The notes under the pieces: generated by a model
Told to the model about the DNA's origin: nothing
Databases searched by the model: none
Seen by the model: the letters and a program-made list of their open reading frames with translations, nothing else
In this document: positions 33,920 through 43,500 of the stretch, one piece after another
Numbering within the stretch: position 1 is the stretch's first letter
Layout: each line of letters starts with the position of its first letter
NCBI GenBank assembly: GCA_012932865.1
Contig: SAXG01000121.1
Coordinates: forward strand, 18,596-82,595
Direction of reading: 5' to 3'
DNA length: 64,000 nt
DNA from: Amylostereum areolatum
Lineage: Eukaryota; Basidiomycota; Agaricomycetes; Russulales; Stereaceae
Program-made: the position numbers and the translations under genes

Positions 33920-34659
33920 CACAACCCGAACACAACCACCTTTCTCGCCGTCCCGCCTGCTCGCCAGCCTACCACCATATATACCACCCATAGACCAACA
34001 TGGGACCCACCCAAGCAAATGATGTTAATGACGGCTCTCACTGATCCTCCATGCGCGACATGGCCTCCCACACAAAACTGCTGACCGGTGCGGTGCCCGT
34101 TTTCCCTCTCCTTCCAGCTCCCGTCATTTCATCGACAATCAGGACAAACCTCCATTTCTGACCTTGTCTCCGCCCGTTTTCTCTCATACTCTGATGATCC
34201 ACGAACGACAAGCAACAACGACTCTGGCGACACCGCCCAGCGCGAGCGCGCAGGCAGACCGCGATGCAGAGATCGTGACGGGCAACCCGTTGCTCAATAT
34301 TCAATATATTCAGTGCTCAACCCCGCACACGGCCGCGTTCGAGCAGGCGCCCGGCGCCAACATCACTGCGCTGGGGACGTCCGCCGTCAAGAGGCGGTGG
34401 GACGACGGTGCGCCCGTCTCTACTATCCTTGTTCCTCTTCTACGCCGCGGTTCCGAACGGCCTTTTTTTTCCGACGTAGATTTGATCTTCAAGCTTCGAA
34501 AACTGGGCGATGCATAACGACAACGACAAGTTCGTGAACGATCTCCTCCGAAGTTCGACCCGAGTTTCACAGGTGCGTCTTTTCCCTTTTCCTGAGCGAT
34601 CCTGTCCTCAACACGGCTTCTTCTCGCAGAATGTCCATGTCTCGCTTCGTCAATTGTAG
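33920..34659 (+). pseudogene. Decayed, internally deleted CWC15 copy
   Basis: This stretch aligns with the CWC15 gene at 60397-61577, including 5' leader, introns and 3' end. Shared coding islands are 'PTWDP', 'MRDMASHTKL', 'SASAQADRDAEI', 'GNPLLN', 'AVKRRWDD', 'DLIFK'-like, 'FVNDLL' and a final block resembling 'FMSRFV'. The start codon is lost (ATGTCC became ATATAT), a TGA interrupts exon 1, and the central region between 'GQTSVSD' and 'SASAQ' is missing. Intron remnants (GTGCGG...TTCCAG, GTGCGCCC...GACGTAG) persist, so this is a DNA-level duplicate and not a retrocopy. Confidence 0.78.
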
Positions 34660-34830
34660 TGTGTTCGTGCACGCCACGTTGTACATTGCTCTACGACGAG
34701 TCCATGTCACCGTACCATGTGCTCTCCCTGGCTGGATCGCATAGTATCGACCATCTGTTGTAAGCCACCGATCCAGTTCGAATGATGCGTTCATCCTCAA
34801 ATAAGTGGAGGGCGAGCATCGGCCGAGGAA

Positions 34831-35114
34831 AGTGTGATGTCATCGTTGGTCGTGCGCGGAAGGAGCAACAGCGTCGGCAAGCCGACCGCCCAAATATGGA
34901 CAGCCGCCTTCCTCACTTGGTCTCTTCTGCATCCAGAACCACCGTCGAGTGCAGATCCTGCTCCCACAGATCCCGCTCCTTCTCAAAGCTCTCTTTTAGC
35001 CTTCCAGAAGCAACTTCCACCGACGCAATTCATCCTGCCGGCTTCGATTCAAGTCCTCGATCCGTTCCTTCCGTCGTCCCCGTTTGCTGGCTCGCTCGAT
35101 CTCCCCTCCATCTG
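34831..35114 (+). repeat. Left arm of an inverted repeat around the P450 gene
   Basis: This ~280 bp is repeated in reverse complement at 38811-39081. Shared blocks include TGTGATGTCATCGTT, GTCGTGCGCGGAAGGAGC, ATATGGACAGCCGCCTTCCT, CACTTGGTCTCTTCTGCA and TCGATTCAAGTCCTCGATCC-like. Arms differ by scattered substitutions and indels of 3-15 bp. A short frame common to both ('IWTAAFLTWSLLHP') suggests the arms derive from a coding exon of a gene I do not recognise. Confidence 0.8.
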
Positions 35115-35457
35115 AGTACTTACCTTCTCTCTGTGGTATTGACGAGTGCGTTCAATACGTGGCGCTCGAATTGAAGTCTGACACAGGCTACATCGTCTAC
35201 CCAATGACGACCAGGGCTGGCGGTCGTGCGTAACTGTGAGTACCCTTGCAGGGGTTTCTCGTCGTCTCCTGGCCCGTGTATTTTGCACAAGCAAGAACGA
35301 AAGCTGAACCCATCCGGGGAATGCTTCATGCTCACACAAACAAAGAGCGGGAGTACGGCCCTTTCACTGAAATAACGCATCTGAACGTCCATCCTCAAGC
35401 TCAAGCTTCGAGCTCCGTCTTTTGCACGTCCACATCCCTTCCGCTTCACAGGAAATC
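35115..35457. other. Spacer between repeat arm and P450 3' end
   Basis: About 340 bp; no gene seen. It presumably holds the P450 3' UTR. Confidence 0.4.
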
Positions 35458-38198
35458 CTAATCCCTCCCCCGCCTCGTAAACGTCAACGGCACCCGAATC
35501 GGCCTGTCCGACCCCCCCGCCACACATCAGAACCCGCGCTCGGCTTTGAAACAAAGAACGAAAAAAAAAACACGGACGTGGTCGTTATCCCCGGCTTGGA
35601 CGCCAGCACCCGCGCCTTGCGTCCCTCGAACGTCTCGCCCGCGAACCGCGCCTCGGGCGTGACCGACACCGCGTAGTGCGCCATCAGCACCGCGAGCGCG
35701 GCGGTGGCTTCCGTCTCGGCGAACCTGGACGGGCGCGCGGGGGGCGGGTCGGTTTTATGCGTGTTTATCAGAACGAATGAGCCACGCACTTGCGCCCGAT
35801 GCACGCGCGCGGGCCCGCGCTGAAGGGCACGAACGCGTCGCGCGGCCAGGCGTCCTCGAGGAAGCGCGCAGGCTTGAATGCGCCCGGGTCGGTCCAGTAG
35901 CGCGCTGACGGGGGCGGGGGGTCAGCCGCTCGATCCAGATCTGGGTTTTCGGGGAGGACAAGAGGGGATCGACGGACGATTGTGATGCATCCCCGGGACG
36001 TGGAGGACGATGGGCGTGCCCTTGGGCACCGGGAGCGACGTCGTCTCGTTTCGGGAGTTGCTGATGACGAGGACGGTGTCTTCTGCGCTTTCTTTGGGGA
36101 TGCCGGTCACCTGTGAGGGGCGCGGCGTAGGTTTAAGGGGTGGTGCTGCACGGCATAGAAGGAACGAATCTTACTGGGGGCCTGTTGATTGCGTGAGAAT
36201 CGAGGTCAATATATGGGGAGGGATTGGGAGGGAGCGCGACGTACATGAGGCGGAGGGTCTCGTACAGCACGCTGTGAACGACGACGAGTCAGGCGACGCA
36301 CTGAACAGACGAGCAGAGGATACCACGCACGCGGTCGTGTATGTGAAGGATCCCATATCCTCGTACGTCTAGAGCTCGCAGAGAATCAGCACCCACGAGA
36401 ACAAGGACAGCGAACGGGCGACGCACGGGCGCGACGGCGGGGTCGGGGATGACGCGCTTGACCTCCGCATACAATCGGTCCTGCTCCGCAGGGTAAAGCG
36501 CCAGATACGCGAGCGCGAAGCAGAGCGTGTGCGCCGTGGTCTGCCCGTGCATATAAGTACATACGCGTACGCCGCAGTGCGGTACTGTTGTATTGTGGGG
36601 AGAGATGGAGAACACGCACCTCGTGGCCGGCGACGAGGAAGACGAAGATATTTCCTGATCGGCGCGGGTATTTCCGAGGAGGATGTGCGGGTTAGAAGGG
36701 CGGGGGGCTGTGGACAGGAAATCAGGGGGGGACGAAACGCACCGACGAGCTCACGATCCGACAGCTGCGTCTCCGAGTCCGCCTCGGCGGCATCGAGCAA
36801 AATACTGAACAGATCGTCCCGTTCCTCCTTCTTTACCTCCGCCCGGCGCTTCTGGATCATCTCGAGCATATAGTCCTGTGCGAACAAGAGCACGCTCAGT
36901 TTCGCGGCGGAAAAAGCATCGATGAGGAAGGAAGGAACGGAGAACGCACGTCCAGCTCGTCGAACCCCGTCCGCACCCTGCGCAGCCGCGCCGTGAGCCC
37001 GAGCGCCCAGCGCGGGAGCACGAGCTTGAGGAAGATGTCCGTCGACACGATCTGCATCGCGTCCTTGAACGTGAGCTGGTGCCCCTCAGGTATCTTCATG
37101 TCGTCTTTCCAGGAGATGCGTCTGCCGAAGCCTTGCGTCCCAGATTCCCGACGTCTCCGTAAGTTCGGCGAGTAGAACAAGGAGGGTGGGTAGGAACGTA
37201 CCGGCTGCGCCGATGACGAAAAGAGCGAGCTGATGCGGCGAGAGGAAGGTGAGGATGGACGGCAGGAAATTCGAGTGAGCCTGGAGACAGGACGCACGGG
37301 AACGGTCAACTCCAGCAAGTCGTCGACGACCACCTCCGACGCGCCTCCCCACACATTTTCCATCAGATCCATCACGATCCCCACCGTCTCGTCCCAAACG
37401 AGCTTGTTGTTCCTCTAAGCACGGTGGTCCGGCCGCCCTTTCGTCAGTCTCCCATGATACATAATGATAGGGTCCTCGCACTGCTGGCAGCACCGCAACA
37501 AAAAAAATAGAAACGCACCTCCGAAAACGCCGGTGCAGAGCACCGACGGTACCGCTTCCACTCCGCGCCCTCGGTGACGACGATGTTCTGTCCGAAGAGG
37601 GCGAGGATGGCGTACTGCGCGACGGGCTTCGGGAAGCGCGCGCGGTGCGTCGTCACTTCCTTCACCGCGACGGGGTCCGCGAGCACGACGGTCGTGCGTG
37701 TGCGGGGGTAGACGCTCACCTGCACCGGCCGCCACGCCACGCGTCAGCGTCAGCGTCAGCTCAGCTTTCCGTTATGTCATGATGGATCGAGGGCGAACGC
37801 ACCCGCGTGTACGCGTCCCAGCCGAAACGCTCGAATTCTGTGGGTTCAATCATGTGGTACATAGACGTTTGGCGGCGGGAAGGCAGCAGGTCAGGCGGAG
37901 GTCAGAGGGATGGGAAAACTTTGTGCGCACCGCTGAATCCGGCTGCGAGCGACCTCGGGGGCGCGTTCTTGAACCATGCTCGGGCGACGGCGAGGACGGA
38001 GTTGGGACTGAGCACTTGGCGGAATCCGGGGAAATTGCTGGGGGGGGGGGGAGATTGCGATGAGGAGAGACGAAAGAGAGAAGGGAAAGATTGAGTTGCG
38101 CACTCGATGTCCTTGAGCTTCCGACGGTACTCCACTGCGCGTTGGAGGAAATAGACCAGGAGGAGAGTGAGGACGAAGAGCGGGGCGGCGTGCTCCAT
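35458..38198 (-). CDS. Cytochrome P450 monooxygenase, 17 exons
   Basis: Seventeen exons keep phase throughout and give 519 residues: 38198-38104, 38037-37931, 37837-37803, 37719-37519, 37414-37298, 37229-37202, 37131-36950, 36875-36743, 36654-36620, 36540-36427, 36368-36331, 36271-36245, 36181-36175, 36110-35978, 35904-35790, 35724-35578, 35503-35458. Features: N-terminal anchor 'LFVLTLLLVYFLQRAV', I-helix 'AGHETTAH', ExxR 'ETLR', 'PARF', and heme loop 'FSAGPRACIGRK' with its Cys. Exon 13 is 7 nt (GCCCCCA) and encodes most of 'MPPV'. The helix-I exon is 35 nt. P450s of this kind are ER-bound and oxidise secondary metabolites or xenobiotics; the substrate is unknown. The gene sits inside an inverted repeat. 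Every catalytic element is present and no stop or frameshift is seen. Confidence 0.85.
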
Positions 38199-38810
38199 TG
38201 GTGCGGCGTCGAGGTTCTAGGGGTGTCGATGTGTGCTTTCGTTTGTGGATGTTGTTGGGGAAGGATGTCGTTGGTGGGAAGCCGGCTAAGATGATGATAA
38301 GCTTGAGCGGCCGGGGAAAGGGGAGGAGGGAAAGATGCGAGTGGGTTTTCTAAGGTTTAGGTGACGCGTACGGATCCCACGCGGGGCGAGCCTGGCCGAG
38401 CGTGAGATGACGCTACGGAGGATGATGTGAGATAGGTATGACGAGCGTGAGTAGCAGGAAAGTGGGGGAAGATCGCGTGCGATGCGTGCTTCCGGTCCTC
38501 CGCGGCAGAGTTACAAGACGAAGAACGGGTGCAGTTCGCTGTGCCGTCATTTTGTTATCGACCCGCGTTTCTCTTCAACACCGAGCGGACACAGTGGACG
38601 AGGCATGCAGTACCCGTTTTCCCGCGATCTCGAGACCCGCTGAAACTCGCGGTCGGAACGTCCGACTCCTAGTGATATCAAGCCATTGAGTAAACGCCGT
38701 AGCCTGCGTCAGAACTCAATCAGTTAGAGCACCACGGATTACATCCCCCTCTATACTGAAAAAATAAAGTATACTCAGGAAAAGAAAAAGACGTGCGAGG
38801 AACAGTTCAA
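38199..38810. other. P450 upstream region
   Basis: About 610 bp between the P450 start and the right repeat arm, presumably its promoter. No gene seen. Confidence 0.4.
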
Positions 38811-39081
38811 CAGATGAAGAGGAGATCGAGCGGGCTGCGAGCCAGTGAACGGGGACGGCGGAGGGAATGGTCGGATCGAGGACCTGAATCGAAGCGGGCG
38901 GGATGGATTGTGGCTTCCGAGGGACTAAAAGAGAGTTTCGAGAAGGAGCGGGATCTGCACTCGACGCCGGCGCTGGGTGCAGAAGAGACCAAGTGAGGAA
39001 GGCGGCTGTCCATATTCGGGCGTTCGGGACTTGCCGTCGTCGTAGCTCCTTCCGCGCACGACGAACGATGACATCACACTC
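38811..39081 (-). repeat. Right arm of the inverted repeat around the P450 gene
   Basis: Reverse-complement partner of 34831-35114 (see that entry). It ends 56 bp before the tRNA-Ala gene. Relative to the left arm it has a frame-changing indel near the conserved 'GRS' codons and lacks a ~15-bp segment after GCAGATCC, so neither arm is likely to encode a complete product. Confidence 0.8.
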
Positions 39082-39137
39082 TGAGTAGTCTCTGTAGCTG
39101 ACCTTATGTATTTTTCATGTTACAGCGCTAGAGGTAT

Positions 39138-39212
39138 GGGCGCATGGTGTAGTTGGTTTATCACGCTCGCTTAGCATGCGAGAGGTGTCCGGTTCAATTC
39201 CGGATGCGTCCA
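39138..39212 (+). tRNA. tRNA-Ala (AGC)
   Basis: A cloverleaf folds directly: acceptor GGGCGCA pairs with TGCGTCC (one G-U), the anticodon arm is CTCGC-TTAGCAT-GCGAG with anticodon AGC, and the T arm is TCCGG-TTCAATT-CCGGA. The discriminator base is A. There is no intron. A short T run (ATTTTT, about 39227-39232) follows as a likely RNA polymerase III terminator. Internal A and B boxes (TGGTGTAGTTGG and GGTTCAATTCC) are present. Confidence 0.95.
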
Positions 39213-39626
39213 CTAATTGGCTACATTAATTTTTGCCCTTCACCCATAGGACCATATCCAGTCGAACTTCAAAGTACACAGGCAGGCAGGTCCGTTAAGA
39301 AAATCTTCCAAAACGTGATCTTAGAGATTTCTTAGCCTGTTCGTAAGAAATTACCACTTGCCTCGCTTTGGGAACTCCGTACATCAGCCATGTTGTACGA
39401 ATTTCTTAATACTGACGAGCTCGTGCCTGTTCCATCAGGCTGCACAGATCTCTCTCAGATCTCTCAGTGGGCCAATCATCATCAGTGCATCATCCCCCAA
39501 ACAGGCCTTCATTTTCCCTCACCCCTTCTCCATTCGTCGCAAAAGCAGATACGAGATGTAAAAACCATTATATTCATGCTACAGAACATATATGATACAA
39601 TGTCTAATGCTACAGCCACAATACAG
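39213..39626. other. AT-richer spacer downstream of the tRNA
   Basis: About 410 bp with repeated TTTCTTA/TAAGAAAT words (39295-39420), also seen at 47690-47830. No gene seen. Confidence 0.35.
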
Positions 39627-39859
39627 TCATGAATAGCCCGAGCCTATCTGCTTCTCCGACTTCAAATCTACAACAATCATTAGCAACGGGAAACAGAAAA
39701 TGCCAGCAAGGTGACTTACCAGCATGCATCCATGAACTGTAGCCTAAAGTAGGTACATCTACATAAGAGAATAAGCACAGAAAAGACCGATGAGAAAGGA
39801 AACATACCGTGAGACAGCCCAGCCCAACAGTGCCAGCTCGCCGAGTTGTCATCGCGCAT
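39627..39859 (-). CDS. Candidate small spliced gene, 43 residues
   Basis: Not recognised. Exons 39859-39808, 39758-39720 and 39667-39627 (52, 39 and 41 nt) join in phase with strong signals: GTATGT...TGTAG (49 nt) and GTAAGT...TTGTAG (52 nt). The product starts 'MRDDNSASWHCWAG' and ends 'KQIGSGYS'. The ATG directly follows another acceptor (CTGTAG), whose donor GTGCGT lies at about 39909, preceded by a CT-rich leader, as in expressed fungal genes with a 5' UTR intron. No signal peptide, no CaaX box, no membrane span. The alternative is a spliced noncoding transcript. It lies 280 bp from the first retrotransposon. Confidence 0.4.
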
Positions 39860-40141
39860 CTACAGAGCCGTGAGCGACAAAACCATAGTGATTGAATTGC
39901 ACACGCACCCATGTTAGTCGCGAAGAAGAAGGTGTGGAAAAGGGCCGCTGCGTTGATGCGAAGGAAGAAGGAAGAAGGCGAGGCTGAGGACGACCCAGGA
40001 TGGCGCGAAGGACGAGGGAGGAACGGGGAGAAAGAGTGAACGAGGGAACAAAAGCGCGAAGTCGAACTTTTCTGTTGATAGTCACGTGTGTCTGTTGAGT
40101 TCCCACGGTGGTGAAAATCATGTGGTCCCAGGCGCGATAAG

Positions 40142-40598
40142 TGTCAGCAACGACTAGTGCGACAGCACCAAGTTACGACAAAGCTGACAGAGGAAGAGGA
40201 CGACAGAGGGGAGCCGATCAGACACGGCGACAGACAAGGGAAAGCAAGCAAAGTCGGTAGAATTGACTAGCTCGAGATAAGGAATATGTACAGCGAGAGC
40301 GAGCCTTATATACACAAGAGGAGAGAGACTTAGGTAAGCAACCAATACACGGCGATCAGTAAGCAGACCAAGTATAAGTAAGCAGTCGCATGTAAAAGAG
40401 CACAGCATGAGTCAGTATCGTACAGCATGAGTCAAGAGAAAGGAGTCAGACCCGGACCGAGATGAGTCACGTGGGTCCGGGCGGGATATAGATGAGCCGG
40501 ATCCGGGCCAAGGTGGAGCCGGACCGGTGATAAGTCGATAAGTCCTAAAGCGTGTAACCGATGTAAAGTAAAAAGAAAATTATAGACCGTTCATGACA
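40142..40598 (-). repeat. 3' LTR of chromovirus 1
   Basis: 457 bp, identical to 47199-47655 except C versus T within CAGTCG(C/T)ATG. The terminal inverted pair TGTCA/TGACA is intact. Confidence 0.95.
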
Positions 40599-43500
40599 TC
40601 ACCCCTTCCTTAGATTCGACGTCCTCATCGTAATCAGATCCAGTTTCTTCCTCCGACAGGAGTTTCCAACGATTAAGGCGTGCAGGTTTCGGGGCACCCG
40701 GATGTTCACGGTGGAAGTCGTCAATGCGTTTCTTGGCATTCTGGAGATTGGTGAGAGGCTCCCAAGTATTGTCATTGTCTGGGTAGCCTTTCCATTTGAC
40801 GAGGTACTTGAAGCCGCGACCAACCTTCTTGGAGTCTATAATCTTTTCGACCTCATAGACTTCCTCTCCTTGGACTAACTCTGGCGGTGGAGGTGTAGGT
40901 GCTTTCTGATTGTCAAAGGCGGGACCGTTGTGTGGAGATAGGAGGGACTCGTTGAAGACCGGATGTTTTCGTGACCAGGATGTAGGGAGGCAAAGCTTGT
41001 AAGCCGATGCTCCGACTTTTTCCAGGATTTCGAAAGGACCAAAGCGCTTGTCATCTAGCTTTTGCATAGGACGTGCCGTTTTGATTACGGTTTGGCCATC
41101 TCTGGTCTTGGCTTCCAGCCAGAAGAAGTCGCCAATTTTGTAATCTATTGGTTCGTCCTTCTTGCGATCGTAAAAGCGCTTTTGATCGTCCTGTGCTGCC
41201 TTTAGCGCAGAGCGGGCTTCCTCATAGATGTCTCGCATGCGTTGTGCAAACTCGTTCGCCGATGGGTTGTCTGTCTCACGTCGAGGGTTTGTCCCCAGGT
41301 AGAGTTCCCGACCATAGTTGGCAAAGTTGGGAGACATCCCAATCGAACTATGGACCATGTTGTTGAGTGCAGTCATGGCAAGTGGGAGGTAACGTGTCCA
41401 ATTGTCCTGTCGTTGATTGACGAAGATGCGAAGGTAGTTTTCCATGGTCATGTTGGAGCGTTCGGTCTGTCCGTCCGTCTGAGGGTGATACGCCGTGGAC
41501 GGGTTCCCTTCAATGCCTAACAGTTGGAACAATGCTGTGGTGAATTTGGAGACAAACACGCTGCCACGGTCGCTGACGATCTTTCTAGGAATTCCATGAT
41601 GGGGGACCACCTCGCGTAGGTACTCGAAGGCGAGTTCGTCCTCCGTTAGGTCTTTGGTCGTGGCCCAGAATACAACCTGCTTGGTACCCATGCAGTTCAC
41701 ATTGCAGATGGCGTCTTTTCCATCCGAGACTGGGAGCGGCATGACAAAGTCGATGGATACATGCTCCCAAGGCGCTTGTGGCGGGTCATGTGGGTGGAGT
41801 GGAGCGGCAATGCGATCATGTCTAATCTTGGTACGTTGGCAGGTCTCACATCCTTCAACATATTTCCGGACATCGTCTCTAATGGCAGGCCACCAGTAGT
41901 TGCGCGTGATGAGCTCATGGGTCTTGTATCGTCCTGGGTGACCGACAAGCGGGCCGTCATGATGAGCTTGGATGATGTCTGCACGGAGTCCTTTGTCTCT
42001 TGGGACATAGAGTCTGTGTTGCCAGGTGATCGTTCCATCTGCGTGTTCCAGCCATCCCTTCACTTTGAGTGCTAAGGCGCGTTCTACTGCATGGTCTCGG
42101 AGTAAGGTAGCCTCCTGAATCCGCTCAATGAAGACATTGTCAGGTCCATTGGTTATAATTCCTGCATGGTTGAGGGCGCGAAAGAGTTCTGGTTTCAGGA
42201 GGACAATGTTTTCATTGTCTTTCTCCCCCTTCTCAAGGCCCGCTAGTCGGGAAATAGCATCGGGTTTACCCATTGTTTTGCCAGGCTTGTGGAGTAGCGT
42301 ACAATGATACTCTTGTAGCTCCGTTAACCATCGTGCTTGTCTCCGATTTAGCTTCTGCGCCTTGCGGAAGTACGTGAGATTGCGATGATCCGACCAGATT
42401 TCAAACTCCTGTCGTGCCCCCATGAGGTATTGTCTCCATTCCTCTAGCGCCGTCATGATAGCCAGTAATTCCTTGTCATAAATCTCATAGTTCCTCTCAG
42501 CTTCGCTGAGGGACTTTGAGAGGAAGGCGACCGGGTGCCATTTGCCATTGTCCTGTTGTTGCGAAAGTACCGCGCCCGTGGCATAGTCAGAGGAGTCCGC
42601 CTCGACACGGAACTGTCCATCGTCTGTAGGGATTGCTAGAACTGGCTGCGATGTTATACGTCGCTTGAGTTCCTCAAAAGCCTCCTGCTGTGGGGTGTCC
42701 CAGACCCATTCCGTCTTCCCAGTGAGTTTAGTCATTGGGTGAGCAATGCCACTGAAGTCCTTGATAAAGCGACGGTAGAAGTTGCAAAAGCCCAAAAATG
42801 ATTGAAGTTGTTTCTTCGTTTTGGGGGCTGGCCAATTGGTGATTGCCGCGACCTTTGCTGGATCCATGCGAACCCTTCCTCCACCGACAATCATGCCCAG
42901 GTATTCGATTTCTGCCTTCTCAAACTCGCACTTTTCTGGCTTCAGATAGAGTTTGTTTTCTCGCAGGATCCGAAGGACCTCCTTGACTATTCGACGATGT
43001 TCTTCTAGCGTATGTGTGAAGATGAGGATGTCGTCCAAATAGACGACCACGACTCCTTGGTGGATCAAGTCTTTGAACAGGTCATTCATCATGGCTTGGA
43101 ACGTAGACGGGGAGTTGGTGAGTCCAAAGAACATGACCGTAGGCTCGTAGAGACCTTTGTTCGTGCGGAATGCAGCTTTCCACTCGTCCCCTTCTTTAAT
43201 CCGAACATTGTTGTACCCCCATCGGACATCGAGCTTGGTAAAGTGCCGTGCTCCTTTAAGTTTGTCAACCAACTCTTGGATGAGCGGGAGCGGGTAACGG
43301 TTCTTTATTGTCATTTCATTGAGCTTTCGATAGTCCTGCACAGGACGTAGCGAGCCGTCTTTTTTCTTGATGAAGAAGAATGGGGAGGCCATGGGTGATT
43401 TGGACGGTTGGATCCGGCCAGATCTCAGGTTCTCTTCCAGAAAGGCGTCCAGTTGCTTCTGCTCGTCCAATGTGAGGGGGTAAACTTTGCAATCAACCGG

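Noticed and set aside
33920..34659. A processed (retrotransposed) CWC15 pseudogene
   Set aside because: Intron remnants and the upstream leader are retained and no poly-A tract or target duplication is visible.
39668..39807. Intronic snoRNA in the small spliced gene
   Set aside because: Introns of 49 and 52 nt are too short and lack C/D or H/ACA boxes.
40154..40408. 84-codon frame present twice (also 47211-47465)
   Set aside because: It lies within the LTR and is duplicated only because the LTR is.
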